Shown here: in pieces, positions 1 to 8,119 of the stretch
How positions within the stretch are numbered: the stretch's first letter is position 1
How the letters are laid out: the number at the start of each line of letters is the position of its first letter
Assembly: GCA_019633425.1 (NCBI GenBank)
Contig: WSUB01000436.1
Coordinates: forward strand, 1-11,055
DNA: 11,055 bases
DNA from: Tulasnella sp. 424
Taxonomy: Eukaryota; Basidiomycota; Agaricomycetes; Cantharellales; Tulasnellaceae
Direction: 5' to 3'
Notes under the pieces: model-generated
The model's input: only the letters and a program-made list of their open reading frames with translations
Told to the model about the DNA's origin: nothing
Databases searched by the model: none
Translations under genes and position numbers: made by a program

Positions 1-81
1 TCGATCCTTTACGCCATCCCGGCCAACGTACCGTTTGCTAATTCCGAAACCCGCTAGAGCATCAGTTAGAGAATCGCTCAT
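1..81 (-). CDS. Possible start of a gene cut by the left window edge, hypothetical
   Basis: An ATG at 79-81 on the minus strand opens a frame of 27 codons that reaches the window edge without a stop. It begins MSDSLTDALAGFGISKRY. I do not recognise it, and it does not resemble the N-termini of the F-box paralogs in this window. The reason to list it is context: about 80 bp upstream of this ATG lies a copy of the leader motif found before the array genes (161-177), followed by the 14-bp element at 219-232, in the same order and orientation. A promoter of the array type therefore points at this position. The frame is too short to be proven coding, and the real start or an intron could differ. 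Confidence 0.25.
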   Translation of the reverse strand, partial: MSDSLTDALAGFGISKRYVGRDGVKDR

Positions 82-160
82 TAACGAGGAAAACCGTGGA
101 ATAGGACCCTTAGAGTCGATGAGAGACGGCGGGAGGGAGTGGGTTTGAAATAGGGTGGGT

Positions 161-232
161 CGGTTGGGATTAAAATCCCAATTTGTTGTTGGCTTATCTG
201 AGAAAATGCCGTCCCAGGCACAGCCACGTGGC
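161..232 (-). promoter_or_regulatory. Array-type promoter/leader copy at the left edge
   Basis: Two motifs shared with the other spacers are seen: CGGTTGGGATTAAAATC (161-177, identical to 4075-4091) and CACAGCCACGTGGC (219-232). The second contains a perfect CACGTG E-box inside the palindrome GCCACGTGGC. Their 41-bp gap resembles the 28-46 bp gaps in the other spacers. The element is oriented to drive a minus-strand gene starting left of about 150. A promoter role is inferred from position and conservation only. Confidence 0.45.
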
Positions 233-525
233 TACACTCGGCAAACGCGATCAAGGCAGCTCTCCGTGCGTGTAACTGTCGCTTTATGCACGTTCCAAAC
301 GATTAGAATATTTTGGTGGAAACACCTCCCGCGGCCGGACTATTTCACGCATGCGGCTGAATGAAGAAGAGCCCAGCATTGATCATTCCCAAAATCCCTT
401 CCAGAGTCATATTCCGGGTAGAACAGGCGTTCTATCAGTATTCAAACGAGCTAGGAGAGGCTTAAGACATAACCATTTGATCAGGCATCACGGCGACTAC
501 GTTGGGGGTTTACAACATATGCATT
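233..525. other. Spacer downstream of F-box copy 1, no gene seen
   Basis: This stretch separates the stop codon of copy 1 from the left-edge promoter. Overlapping reading frames on the plus strand here are short and have no recognisable domain. A fragment near 308-345 (GAATATTTTGGTGG and the following CCGCGGCCGGAC) looks like a diverged version of the distal promoter region at about 7988-8022. I take the whole stretch as a decayed copy of the array spacer. No clear terminator or polyadenylation signal was found. Confidence 0.4.
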
Positions 526-2076
526 CTAGATCGCGGTCCACTTCTTTCCTTCCCAATATACATCCGCTCCTCCTGCAACTCGTACCACCTTGGACAAGAA
601 CCCCGCATTTGGCGCAGGATTGTCCTTCCCGTCATAAGTTAACCATATCTCCCGAAAAGGCTTCGGCAACGCGCCGTCGACTCCTGTCGCAGACGACTCC
701 AAGCTCGTGGAGTGCCTCCTTTCAATCATGTCGACAATATCGAGGTTTTCGTCTGTCCAAACGAAGTTGGTGTGGAGTACCTCGAGTTGTGGAAGCAGCC
801 AGATTGGCGAAGGGGATGATGTCGGGCGGCCGAGGATCGAAATGTCGTGTTCCAGGGTGGGTCCGAAGAGCGGATTGTTGTAGAGCGTCAAGATTGTGAC
901 GTTTGTATGCCGAGTGAACCACTCCAAGTACGAAAACTCCCGGCTGCAGTTCTCAAAGTGTAGATGAAGTGGGAGATCGGGCAAACCCCTTTCTAAGTGA
1001 CCGGAAAGCCAAATAAGGGTCTCTTGCAAGTGGTCCATAGAGAGTCCAGGGCCGGCGATGGTAATTTCGAAACCACCGGTAGAGACCACGTAGCGACCGC
1101 GGGATGAGAGGGTAACCCTGTATGTTTGAGCATTAGAAGTGATTGATTTCAGTACAGGGCCTAGACTGTTCATTCCCACAGTGTCGAGTTGAGAAGCTGG
1201 GCTCTCGGGAAATCGGCATCCAACATGAAAGGAGCGTAGTCGCGGGATGACTAAAGTGGATATGAGGAACTTTAGAAATGGGGGAGGGATATAATAGAGA
1301 GATAGTTTGGTAAGAAAAGTGAGCCGAAGAGGCGGATTGGAGGGGAAGCCAGCCTGCGTCTGTGCCAAAGGAACTGTGCCTTTCAAAAAGGCCAGGTAAA
1401 GGCTTTCAAGTGCAGGAGACTCCTTAATCAACATTGTGATTTCCATTGCCGATACCGATGGTATTGCTTGCAGATGGAGCGATTTGAGACCAGATAGCTG
1501 CAGGGATGCCCGATTGATCCGAACGTGGGCCAGTCGGATGTCCTTCAACCCTGGCGCTGGCTCACCCCCAAACAAAACAATCTCGTCCTTTTGCAGTGCT
1601 GAGAAGTAGTCCGTAGCTGCATGAAGCCTGCCTAGTTTAGGAGGCCTTTGAGTCCGAAGATCCTCCAAGGCCGACTCCCACAGCCCCGATTCAACGACCA
1701 ACGATCTCCACTGGCTGATCCTTTCCCTTGCAAGCGTGAAAAATTCGTGCTGGGCAATTTTGCTACTTTTCTCGATAAATGTGAGGTCGAGCAACGAATC
1801 CTTGGCCATTCGTAGCGCTTTGTGAACGGCGGGTAATCCCTCTGCGGCATTGATAGTGCCCCACAAAGAGCTGGTGTCTGTTATGATATTGCACCAGCTC
1901 CGACACACTAGTTGAAGTGTTACGAGATCCCGGACGGGTGATTCAGAACTGATAGAGAGGTGGAATATGGCGCAGAAGATCTCGGGAGGGAGCCGTTCGT
2001 GCAGCGGCGCACGGTCGCCAGCGTTATCGGAGGGACGGGTCTGGGATTGACCGTTGCTGTCGGGGAGTTTGTCCAT
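526..2076 (-). CDS. F-box protein, array copy 1 (intact)
   Basis: An uninterrupted frame of 516 aa starts at ATG 2074-2076 and ends in TAG. Residues about 25-75 form an F-box: RLPPEIF, then LVTLQLVCRSW (51-61), then SSLW (69-72). Residues about 176-285 contain LRR-like hydrophobic strands (GLKSLHLQAIPS, PALESLYLAFL, FLTKLSLYYIP). The C-terminal part has blocks shared by all copies: YLEWFTRHTNVT (383-394), WLLPQLEVLHTN (426-437), FREIWL (474-479) and GADVYWEGKKW (503-513). F-box proteins bind SKP1 in SCF ubiquitin ligases and present substrates; the substrate here is unknown. The start is chosen because it follows a candidate leader intron. The Met used by copies 2-4 is a Gln here (residue 12), so this copy needs the upstream ATG. 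One of the two copies with no frame disruption. Confidence 0.88.
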   Translation of the reverse strand: MDKLPDSNGQSQTRPSDNAGDRAPLHERLPPEIFCAIFHLSISSESPVRDLVTLQLVCRSWCNIITDTSSLWGTINAAEGLPAVHKALRMAKDSLLDLTFIEKSSKIAQHEFFTLARERISQWRSLVVESGLWESALEDLRTQRPPKLGRLHAATDYFSALQKDEIVLFGGEPAPGLKDIRLAHVRINRASLQLSGLKSLHLQAIPSVSAMEITMLIKESPALESLYLAFLKGTVPLAQTQAGFPSNPPLRLTFLTKLSLYYIPPPFLKFLISTLVIPRLRSFHVGCRFPESPASQLDTVGMNSLGPVLKSITSNAQTYRVTLSSRGRYVVSTGGFEITIAGPGLSMDHLQETLIWLSGHLERGLPDLPLHLHFENCSREFSYLEWFTRHTNVTILTLYNNPLFGPTLEHDISILGRPTSSPSPIWLLPQLEVLHTNFVWTDENLDIVDMIERRHSTSLESSATGVDGALPKPFREIWLTYDGKDNPAPNAGFLSKVVRVAGGADVYWEGKKWTAI

Positions 2077-2095
2077 TATGGGCGTGGTGATGTCC

Positions 2096-2157
2096 CTAAT
2101 AGTTTGCCCAGTTAGAGGTCAGTACTCTGCAAGACGGATCACAGGTGTAGGACCCAC
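2096..2157 (-). other. Candidate 5'-leader intron of F-box copy 1
   Basis: Read on the minus strand, a GTGGGT donor (2152-2157) is followed by CTCTAACT as branch site and an ATTAG acceptor ending at 2096, giving 62 nt. It sits in the same place as the clearer introns before copies 2-4, and the branch and acceptor parts are homologous. The donor is weaker (GTGGGT rather than GTAAGT). The acceptor lies 20 bp before the start codon, so this would be an untranslated-leader intron. No transcript evidence is available. Confidence 0.45.
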
Positions 2158-2402
2158 GCGAGGGGACGGCCGTCAGGATTGGAATCACGGTTCTCCGGTG
2201 ATGGCGGCGTTATGGATTAACCCTTGCACAGCCACACAGCGATCTCTGCACCGGGACATCCGTGAGGCTGGCCGCCAAATATCGTCGCTACATTGCAAAG
2301 TAAAGATTGAGTCGTAAAGTATTTGGAGAACACCCTTACGAGGCGACCGACCGTCCTCAACTCAGTCGCGGGAGCGATACATTGTGGATTTCGCAATATA
2401 TA
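2158..2402 (-). promoter_or_regulatory. Promoter/leader region of F-box copy 1
   Basis: Homologous to the other array spacers but the most diverged of the group. A degenerate form of the 14-bp element (CACAGCCACACAGC) is at 2227-2240. A degenerate distal block, GACCGTCC followed by CTCAACTCAG, is near 2349-2365; copies 2-4 have the palindrome GACCGGTC there. No TATA box can be assigned with confidence. The left part also contains the 3' flank of copy 2. Confidence 0.45.
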
Positions 2403-3932
2403 CTAGTTTTCTATCCACTTCTTCCCTTCCCAATACACGTCCGCTCCTTCTGCAACTCGCACCACCTTCGACATAAACTCCATGTCCGGCGGAGGCCTGG
2501 GATCATCCCTCCCACCATAAGCTAACCAAATCTCCCGAAAGCGCTTCGGCAACGCGTGATCGACTTCTGCCTCGGATGACTCCATGCTTGGGACGTGCCT
2601 CCTCTCGAGCATGTCCACGATGTCGGGGTTCCCGTTCGTCTCCACAAAGTTGGTATGGAATACCTCGAGTCCCGGGAGTAGCCAGGTCGATGGTGAAGGA
2701 TGACCGAGGAAAGGAATGATTGCTTCCAATGCATTGGTTGAGAGCCAAGCATCTCGGTATAGAGTCAACTTGGTTACATTTGCATGAAAGGTGAACCACT
2801 CCAAGTAAAAGGGCTCCGGTTGACAATTTTTAAGCCTTAGGTGGAGTGGGAGATCGAGTAAAGGCGTTTTCAAGTGACCAGAAAGCCAGTCAACGGTCTT
2901 TTGGAAGCCCTCCATAGGGAGTGGAAGGGCCTGGAACCAAATGGTGATCTTGAGCCCGCCGACGTGGATTATGTAGTAATCGGGGGTTATCAGAGTAACC
3001 TCGCACATTTGAGCATTGGCTGTTATCGAGCGCAGGATGGGACCGAGACGGTTTGTGCTCACTGCTGCGAGTTGGGGATCCGCGTTCCTCGCCAGATGGA
3101 CCTCAAAGAAGCGAAGCCGGGGAACAGCGATAGTCGAGAGGAGAAAGTTTATAAATGGGAGAGAAATATGGCGAAGAGATAGTGTGATAAGATGAGAAAG
3201 GTGAATTGGGAGATTGGAGGTGAGGTCTGACTGGTCAGCGGTTGGTTTTGCTGGAGGAAGTTGTGTGTCCCTCAACTGAATCAAATCAAGGGTTTCAAGT
3301 TCAGGGGACTCGGTGATGAGCGTTATGACATCGGATGGCGATATCGATAAGACTCCCTGCAGACTTAGTGATTTGAGACCAGATAGGTGGAGACGTGCTG
3401 GGTGGAAAGGGATGCGGACTAGGCAGACGTCCTTCAATCCTGGACATGGTTCCCCCCCGAAAAAATCTATCTCCTCATTGCTCAGAGGCTCGAATAAGCC
3501 TGCGACCACATGAAGCCTTTCCAGTCTTGGGGGTTTTTGGGTCTGAAGGTCGACCAAGGCGGATTCCCACATCTCCGACGACACAAGCAACGACCTCCAC
3601 TGGTCAATCTTTTCTCCCGCTAACTTGAAAAATTCGGTTTGATCGACTTTGTTGCAACTTTGGAGAAAAGCGACGTCAAGCAAAGCATCCTTGGCCATTT
3701 GGAGTGCCTTGTGCACGGCCGGCGATCCTTCCGCGGCGTTGATAGTGCCCCAGAGGAAGCTGGCACTTGCTATGATATCGTGCCAGCTGCGACACACCAA
3801 TTGAAGGGTTACGAGATCCCGGACTGGTGTTGGAGAGCCTACGCAGAGGTAGAGTATGGCATGGAAGACCTCGAGAGGGAGCCGTGCGTGCAGCGGCGCA
3901 TCTTTGCTAGAGTTGTCGGGGTGATGGGTCAT
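2403..3932 (-). CDS. F-box protein, array copy 2 (intact)
   Basis: An open frame of 509 aa runs from ATG 3930-3932 (MTHHPDNSSKDAPLH) to TAG at 2403-2405. The frame continues open to 3983, but the codon there is GTG and lies at the edge of a candidate intron, so I prefer the ATG that aligns with the starts of copies 3 and 4. The F-box covers about residues 13-63 (ARLPLEVF, LVCRSWHDII, SFLWGTI). An LRR-like middle follows (GLKSLSLQGVLS, PELETLDLIQL, HLITLSLRHIS). The shared C-terminal blocks are all present: YLEWFTFHANVT, WLLPGLEVFHTN, FREIWLAYGG and GADVYWEGKKW. Expected role by family: substrate receptor of an SCF ubiquitin ligase; substrate unknown. It is undisrupted and keeps every conserved block. 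Confidence 0.88.
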   Translation of the reverse strand: MTHHPDNSSKDAPLHARLPLEVFHAILYLCVGSPTPVRDLVTLQLVCRSWHDIIASASFLWGTINAAEGSPAVHKALQMAKDALLDVAFLQSCNKVDQTEFFKLAGEKIDQWRSLLVSSEMWESALVDLQTQKPPRLERLHVVAGLFEPLSNEEIDFFGGEPCPGLKDVCLVRIPFHPARLHLSGLKSLSLQGVLSISPSDVITLITESPELETLDLIQLRDTQLPPAKPTADQSDLTSNLPIHLSHLITLSLRHISLPFINFLLSTIAVPRLRFFEVHLARNADPQLAAVSTNRLGPILRSITANAQMCEVTLITPDYYIIHVGGLKITIWFQALPLPMEGFQKTVDWLSGHLKTPLLDLPLHLRLKNCQPEPFYLEWFTFHANVTKLTLYRDAWLSTNALEAIIPFLGHPSPSTWLLPGLEVFHTNFVETNGNPDIVDMLERRHVPSMESSEAEVDHALPKRFREIWLAYGGRDDPRPPPDMEFMSKVVRVAEGADVYWEGKKWIEN

Positions 3933-3982
3933 GGATGGTCGTTGCTTTGGGAACGTTCGGGAGGGAGGGTGAAGTGTTGTCA

Positions 3983-4062
3983 CTATAGCTAGCTAACAAT
4001 GTGTCTAGGTTAGAGGTCGGCACTCTGCAGTGCTGGTGGCAGCCGTATGTACTATGACTTAC
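3983..4062 (-). other. Candidate 5'-leader intron of F-box copy 2
   Basis: The donor GTAAGT is at 4057-4062 (read on the minus strand), with branch-like CTCTAACCTAG and two possible acceptors: TTAG ending at 3993 (70 nt) or TATAG ending at 3983 (80 nt). The second gives an exon start, TGACA, that matches copies 3 and 4. The segment between the two acceptors (AGCTAGCTATAG) is absent from the other copies. The intron lies about 50 bp before the start codon. Confidence 0.55.
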
Positions 4063-4324
4063 CAGGGAATGGCTCGGTTGGGATTAAAATCACACTTTAC
4101 GGTGATGGGAATGGTCTCCCAGTAATGCTGTTCCTTGCACAGCCACGCGGCGAATCCGATCCTCATCTCATTCGGAGAGGATTTACCGTTCGGTTCGCTG
4201 CCAAACATCGCAGCGCGTTATGTGTAAAGATTAAGGTAAAGACATTTGCGAGGACCTCACGTGGCGATCGACCGGTCTTCAATTCAGATGCGACAGTGTT
4301 TACATCGGAAGTTCAAAATACATA
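4063..4324 (-). promoter_or_regulatory. Promoter/leader region of F-box copy 2
   Basis: Contains the full motif set, in order going upstream from the gene: CGGTTGGGATTAAAATC (4075-4091), CACAGCCACGCGGC (4138-4151), a TTTACCGTTCGGTTCGCTGC block (4182-4201), an E-box CACGTG (4258-4263), and the palindrome GACCGGTC (4270-4277) followed by TTCAATTCAG. The same order is seen before copies 3 and 4. Which protein binds any of these is unknown. Confidence 0.55.
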
Positions 4325-5870
4325 CTAGCTTATCATCCACTTCTTCCCTTCCCAATACATGTCCGCTCCTCCAGCAACTTGCGTGACCTCCAACCAGAAT
4401 TTCGTGTCTGGCGGAGACGCTGGATCCCAGTATCCACTATAAGCCAGCCAAATCTCCTTAAAGCGCTTCGGCAGCGCTCCCTTAGCGCCAGCTGCGAGCG
4501 ATTCCCGACTCGCGGATTGCCTCCCTTCGATCATGTTCACGATATCGCGGTTTCCGTCAATCCAAATGAGGTTGGTGTGGAATACTTCGACATGTGGAAG
4601 CAGCCAGGTTGGCCCCGAAGGCTGTTGGAATGTCGGTCGGCTGAGTAGCTGAATGACATTTACCAGACTGGGTCCGTAGAATGGGTCCGTGTAGAGAGTC
4701 AATGCGGTGACGCTGGTATGACGGGTGAACCATTCCAAATACGAAGGCTCTGGATCGCAGCTCTCGAGGTTGAGATGAAGTGGTATATCGAGTTAAAGAC
4801 TGTTCCAAGTGGCCAGAGAGCCAGGTGAAGGTCTCGAGGAAACGGTCCATTGAGGGGTCGCCCGAAGTCGTGATGTTGATGTCGAGTCCGCCGATACAGA
4901 TCGCGAAGGAACCCCAGGACGAGAGAGTGACCTTGTACATCTTGGCGCCGGATGCTATTGAATTCATGCTGGGATCGAGATGGTTTAAGCCCAGCGTCAC
5001 TCCGAGCTCGAGCGCTGGGTTTTCGTCCAGTTCGCACCCAATCCTTAAGGTGCCTAGTTGCGGGAAAGCCAGAGTCGAGAGAAGATTACGTTGAAATTGA
5101 AGGTCCAGAAAGCGGATATTGAGTTCGATGAGGAAGGCTAGTTTGATAGGTGAATTCGAAGCGAAGTTTGCTTGGGCGGGAGTTGTGAGTGTCGGGAGTA
5201 CTGCGCCGTCCAACGAGACCAAGTGAAGGATCTCGAGGCTGGGAGATTCGGTAATGAGGGTTATCACTTCGGCTGCTGATATTGATGGTATTCCTTCGAG
5301 ATGAAGTGATTTGAGACCGGATAAGTGCAGAGACGCCCGACAAATAGGGACGTTAACCAGCCGGACGTCCTTCAGGCCTGGTGCCGGATCCCCTCCGAAT
5401 AGAACAATCTCCTCAGTTTCTCCAATAGGGTAGTAGCTCGTCGTCACATGTAGCGTATCGAGTTTTGGAGGCTTTCGGGTGCGCAGGTCGTCCAAGGCAG
5501 ATTCCCACTGCTTCGATTCCACGACTAAGGATCTCCACTGGTTGATCCTTTCTCCGGTAAGCTTGAAAAAATCGGTTTGGTTGATTTTACTTCTCTTTTC
5601 GATAAAAATGAGGTCCAGCGAAGCATCCTTGGCCATTTCGAGCGCCTTATGCATTTCGAACAGTCCTTCCGAAGGGTTGATAGTGCCCCAGAGGAAGCTC
5701 GCGTCTGCTATAATATCGTGCCAGCTGCGACACACCAGTTGAAGCGTTACGAGATCCCGGACTGGTGCTGTAGAGCCGACACTGAGGTAGAGTATGGCGT
5801 AGAAGACCTCCAGAGGGAGCCGGTCGTGCATCGGCGCATCTTTGCTAGAGTTGTCGGGGGGATGGGTCAT
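4325..5870 (-). pseudogene. F-box protein, array copy 3 (single-base frameshift)
   Basis: The homologous coding region runs from ATG 5868-5870 (MTHPPDNSSKDAPMH) to TAG at 4325-4327, but its 1546 bp is not a multiple of three. An extra T at 4793/4794 (GAGTTAAAG where copies 2 and 5 have GAGTAAAG) shifts the frame near residue 359. The frame then runs out of register to a stop at 4557. Downstream, the conserved blocks continue in the other frame (4325-4738): EWFTRHTSVT, WLLPHVEVFHTN, FKEIWL, GADMYWEGKKW. The N-terminal part is sound: F-box with RLPLEVF, LVCRSWHDII, SFLWGTI; LRR-like GLKSLHLEGIPS and SLEILHLVSL. Both halves are otherwise free of stops, so the lesion is either very recent or a sequencing/assembly error. 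If real, the product would be an F-box plus LRR-like protein without its C-terminal third. The open frame extends to 5951, but that codon is GTG inside a candidate intron. Confidence 0.85.
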
Positions 5871-5920
5871 GGTTGGCCGTTGGTTTGGGAACGTGAGCGA
5901 GGGAGGAAGAAGTGCTGTCA

Positions 5921-5983
5921 CTAACAATGTGGCTAGGTTAGAGTTCGGCACTCTGCAGCGCTGGTAGCAGCCGTATGACTTAC
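5921..5983 (-). other. Candidate 5'-leader intron of F-box copy 3
   Basis: This is one of the clearest cases. GTAAGTCATA donor (5978-5983 holds GTAAGT), CTCTAACCTAG branch region and TTGTTAG acceptor ending at 5921 give 63 nt, all read on the minus strand. The acceptor lies 50 bp before the start codon at 5870. It aligns with the introns before copies 2 and 4. Because it would remove the region around 5951, it also supports the start at 5870. Confidence 0.6.
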
Positions 5984-6201
5984 AGGGGATGGCCCGGTTG
6001 GGATTAGAATCACAGACGGCGCGGGGTTTTTACCACTGTTCCTTGCACAGCCACACGGCAATTCCCGACCTCAGAGACGATTTACCGTTCGGTTCGCTGC
6101 CAAACATAGCAGCGCGTCATGCATAAAGTTTGGGTTGCAAAAACATGAAAATATTTGTGACGATCGACCGGTCTTCAATTCAGTCGGTACGGAGACCAAT
6201 A
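5984..6201 (-). promoter_or_regulatory. Promoter/leader region of F-box copy 3
   Basis: Motifs in the shared order: CGGTTGGGATTAGAATC (5995-6011), CACAGCCACACGGC (6046-6059), the TTTACCGTTCGGTTCGCTGC block (starting near 6081) and the palindrome GACCGGTC (6166-6173) followed by TTCAATTCAG. The 14-bp element carries one change in its CACG core compared with copies 2 and 4. Confidence 0.55.
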
Positions 6202-7733
6202 CTAGCTGACTATCCACTTCTTCCCTTCCCAATACACGTCCGCTCCGTCTGCCACTTGTACCACCTTTAACATGAACCCCGCGTCCGGTAGTGGCCTTGG
6301 AACAACCTTCCGGCCATATTCTAAGCGTATCTCGCGAAAACGCTTGGGAATCACGCGGTTGACTTCAGCCGTTGGCGACCCCCTACTTGCCGCGTGTCTC
6401 CCTTCGACCATGTCCACAATAGCGGGGTCTCCCTCCATCCGAACGATATTTGCTTGGAATACTTCGACTTGCGGGAACAGCCAGGTTGGCGGCGAATGCG
6501 GTGCTGATCTCGGTCGGCCGAGGATCGGCATGATTTCTTCTAGACTGTTTTCGATAAACGGGTTGCCGCAGAGCGTTAACGCGGTGACGTTTGTATGACG
6601 GGTGAACCATTCCAAGTACGAAGGTTTGGGTTCACTACCCTTAAGCTCGAGATGAAGCGGAGTGTCGGGTAAAGACATTTTCAAGTGGCCAGAGAGCCAA
6701 ATGAACGTCTCTTGGAAGTGGTCTGGAGAGAACGCATCGCAGGAAATGCTGATGAGGGGTTTTCCGATACAGAATTTGTAGCGATCCCCAAAACCGATGG
6801 TAACCTCGTACATTTGAGGATTCGATGCTATTGAATTCAGGATGGGACCTAGATGCTCCGTACCCAGCGCTACGAGTTGGGAAGCCGGGTTCTCCAGATA
6901 GCACCCAATCTCCAAGAGGCGTAGTTGCGGGACAGCAACAACTGAGAGGAAAAATGAAGGAATGGAAGAGGCAGATGATCGAGAGATAGTTCGGTGAGAG
7001 AAGCCAAGTGGATAGGCGGGTTGGGGACGAGGTCTGGCTGGGCAGAGTGTGATGGAAGTAAGGTGCCATCTAATGAACGCAGGATAAGGCTTTCAAGTGC
7101 GGGAGACTCGGTAATGAGCGTTACGATTTCAGCTGCTGATATCGAGGGTATCCCCTCCAGCTCTAGCGATTTAAGCCCCGATAGGTGGAGAGACGCTGGG
7201 TGAATAGAGACGCGGAATAGCGGGACGTCCTTCAGTCCCGGGCATGGATCCTCCCCAAATAAAGCGATCTCCTCATTGCTTGGAAGCTGGTAGTAGTATC
7301 TCGTAACCACGTGAAGCGTCTCCAATCTCGGAGGCTTTCGGGCACGCAAGTCGTCCAAGGCGGATTGCCACTGCCTCGAATCCACAACCAACGACCTCCA
7401 CTGGTGAATCCTTTCTCTTGCAAGCTTGAAAAATTCGGTTTGATATATTTTACTGTCTTTTATAGTATAACGGAGGTCCAGTGAAGCATCCTTGGCCATT
7501 TCGAGCGCCTTGTGCATAGCCGACAATCCTTCCGCGGCGTTGATCGTGCCCCAGAGGAAGCTGGCGGCTGCTATGATATCGTGCCAGCTCCGACACACCA
7601 ATTGGAGCCTCACGAGATCACGGACAGGCGTTGTATAGCCGACGCAGAGGTGAAGTATGGTGGAGAAGATTTCGAGAGGAAGGCGCTCATACAGCGGCGT
7701 GTCCTCACGAGAGTTGTCGGAGGGATGGGTCAT
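6202..7733 (-). pseudogene. F-box protein, array copy 4 (single-base frameshift)
   Basis: The homologous coding region runs from ATG 7731-7733 (MTHPSDNSREDTPLY) to TAG at 6202-6204. It is 1532 bp, one short of a multiple of three. Comparison with copy 5 places the missing base in the A-run at 6950-6954 (plus strand), at about residue 261. The first frame gives 287 aa: F-box (RLPLEIF, LVCRSWHDII, SFLWGTI) and LRR-like repeats (GLKSLELEGIPS, PALESLILRSL, SLTELSLDHLP), then a short wrong tail ending at 6870. The other frame (6202-6915) holds the rest: YLEWFTRHTNVT, WLFPQVEVFQAN, FREIRLEYG, GADVYWEGKKW. Both halves lack stops. A homopolymer position makes a sequencing error a serious alternative to a true null allele. 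The closest relative in the window appears to be copy 5. Confidence 0.85.
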
Positions 7734-7774
7734 GGGTTAACTGTTGAGCAGGGAACGTTTGTTCGGTCAGGTCA

Positions 7775-7843
7775 CTAACAATATCAATGTGCATAGGTTA
7801 GAGGTTAGCAGTCTGCAACACTGACTGCAGCTGTATGACTTAC
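7775..7843 (-). other. Candidate 5'-leader intron of F-box copy 4
   Basis: On the minus strand a GTAAGT donor (7838-7843), two adjacent CTAAC branch candidates (GCTAACCTCTAACC) and a TTGTTAG acceptor ending at 7775 give 69 nt. The acceptor lies 41 bp before the start codon. It aligns in position and sequence with the introns before copies 2 and 3. Confidence 0.6.
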
Positions 7844-8060
7844 CAGGGGATGGCTCGGTTGGGATTAGAATCCCACTTTGCTAGGAGTTCTGTTCCGTGC
7901 ACAGCCACGCGGCAAATCCGACGATTCTCATCTCAGTTTACCGTTCGGTTCTCTCCCAAACACAGCAGCGCGTTGCAAAACCATGCGAATATTTGTGGCG
8001 ACCTCATGTGGCGACCGACCGGTCTTCAATTCAGACGCAACAGTTCTTACAAAAAACATA
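7844..8060 (-). promoter_or_regulatory. Promoter/leader region of F-box copy 4
   Basis: Holds CGGTTGGGATTAGAATC (7856-7872), CACAGCCACGCGGC (7900-7913), a TTTACCGTTCGGTTC block (near 7938) and the palindrome GACCGGTC (8017-8024) followed by TTCAATTCAG. Order and orientation match the promoters of copies 2 and 3. The leftmost part is also the 3' flank of copy 5. Confidence 0.55.
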
Positions 8061-8119
8061 CTAGCTTACTATCCACTTCTTCCCTTCCCAATACACGTCC
8101 GCTCCTTCTGCAACTGCTA

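Noticed and set aside
4063..4324. The repeated spacers as a transposon or as CRISPR-like repeats
   Set aside because: There are no terminal inverted repeats, target-site duplications, transposase frames or regular short spacers. Each repeat is tied to an F-box gene copy.
5577..5924. Similar plus-strand frames of about 90-117 aa at 3639-3992, 5577-5924, 7512-7778 and 9356-9622
   Set aside because: They recur because they lie opposite the conserved F-box coding region of each copy. Their similarity is explained by the duplicated minus-strand genes.
6870..6960. An intron that would bypass the frameshift in copy 4, using the pyrimidine-rich TTTTTCCTCTCAG as acceptor
   Set aside because: No convincing donor lies at a suitable distance, and the aligned sequence is ordinary coding sequence in the other copies. 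A one-base loss in the A-run explains the break more simply.
7881..7931. Short upstream frames starting MRI..GFAAWLC in the leaders of copies 2 and 4
   Set aside because: The ATG is missing in copy 3 and the left-edge copy, and the phase does not join the main frame after splicing. The similarity follows from the conserved 14-bp element.
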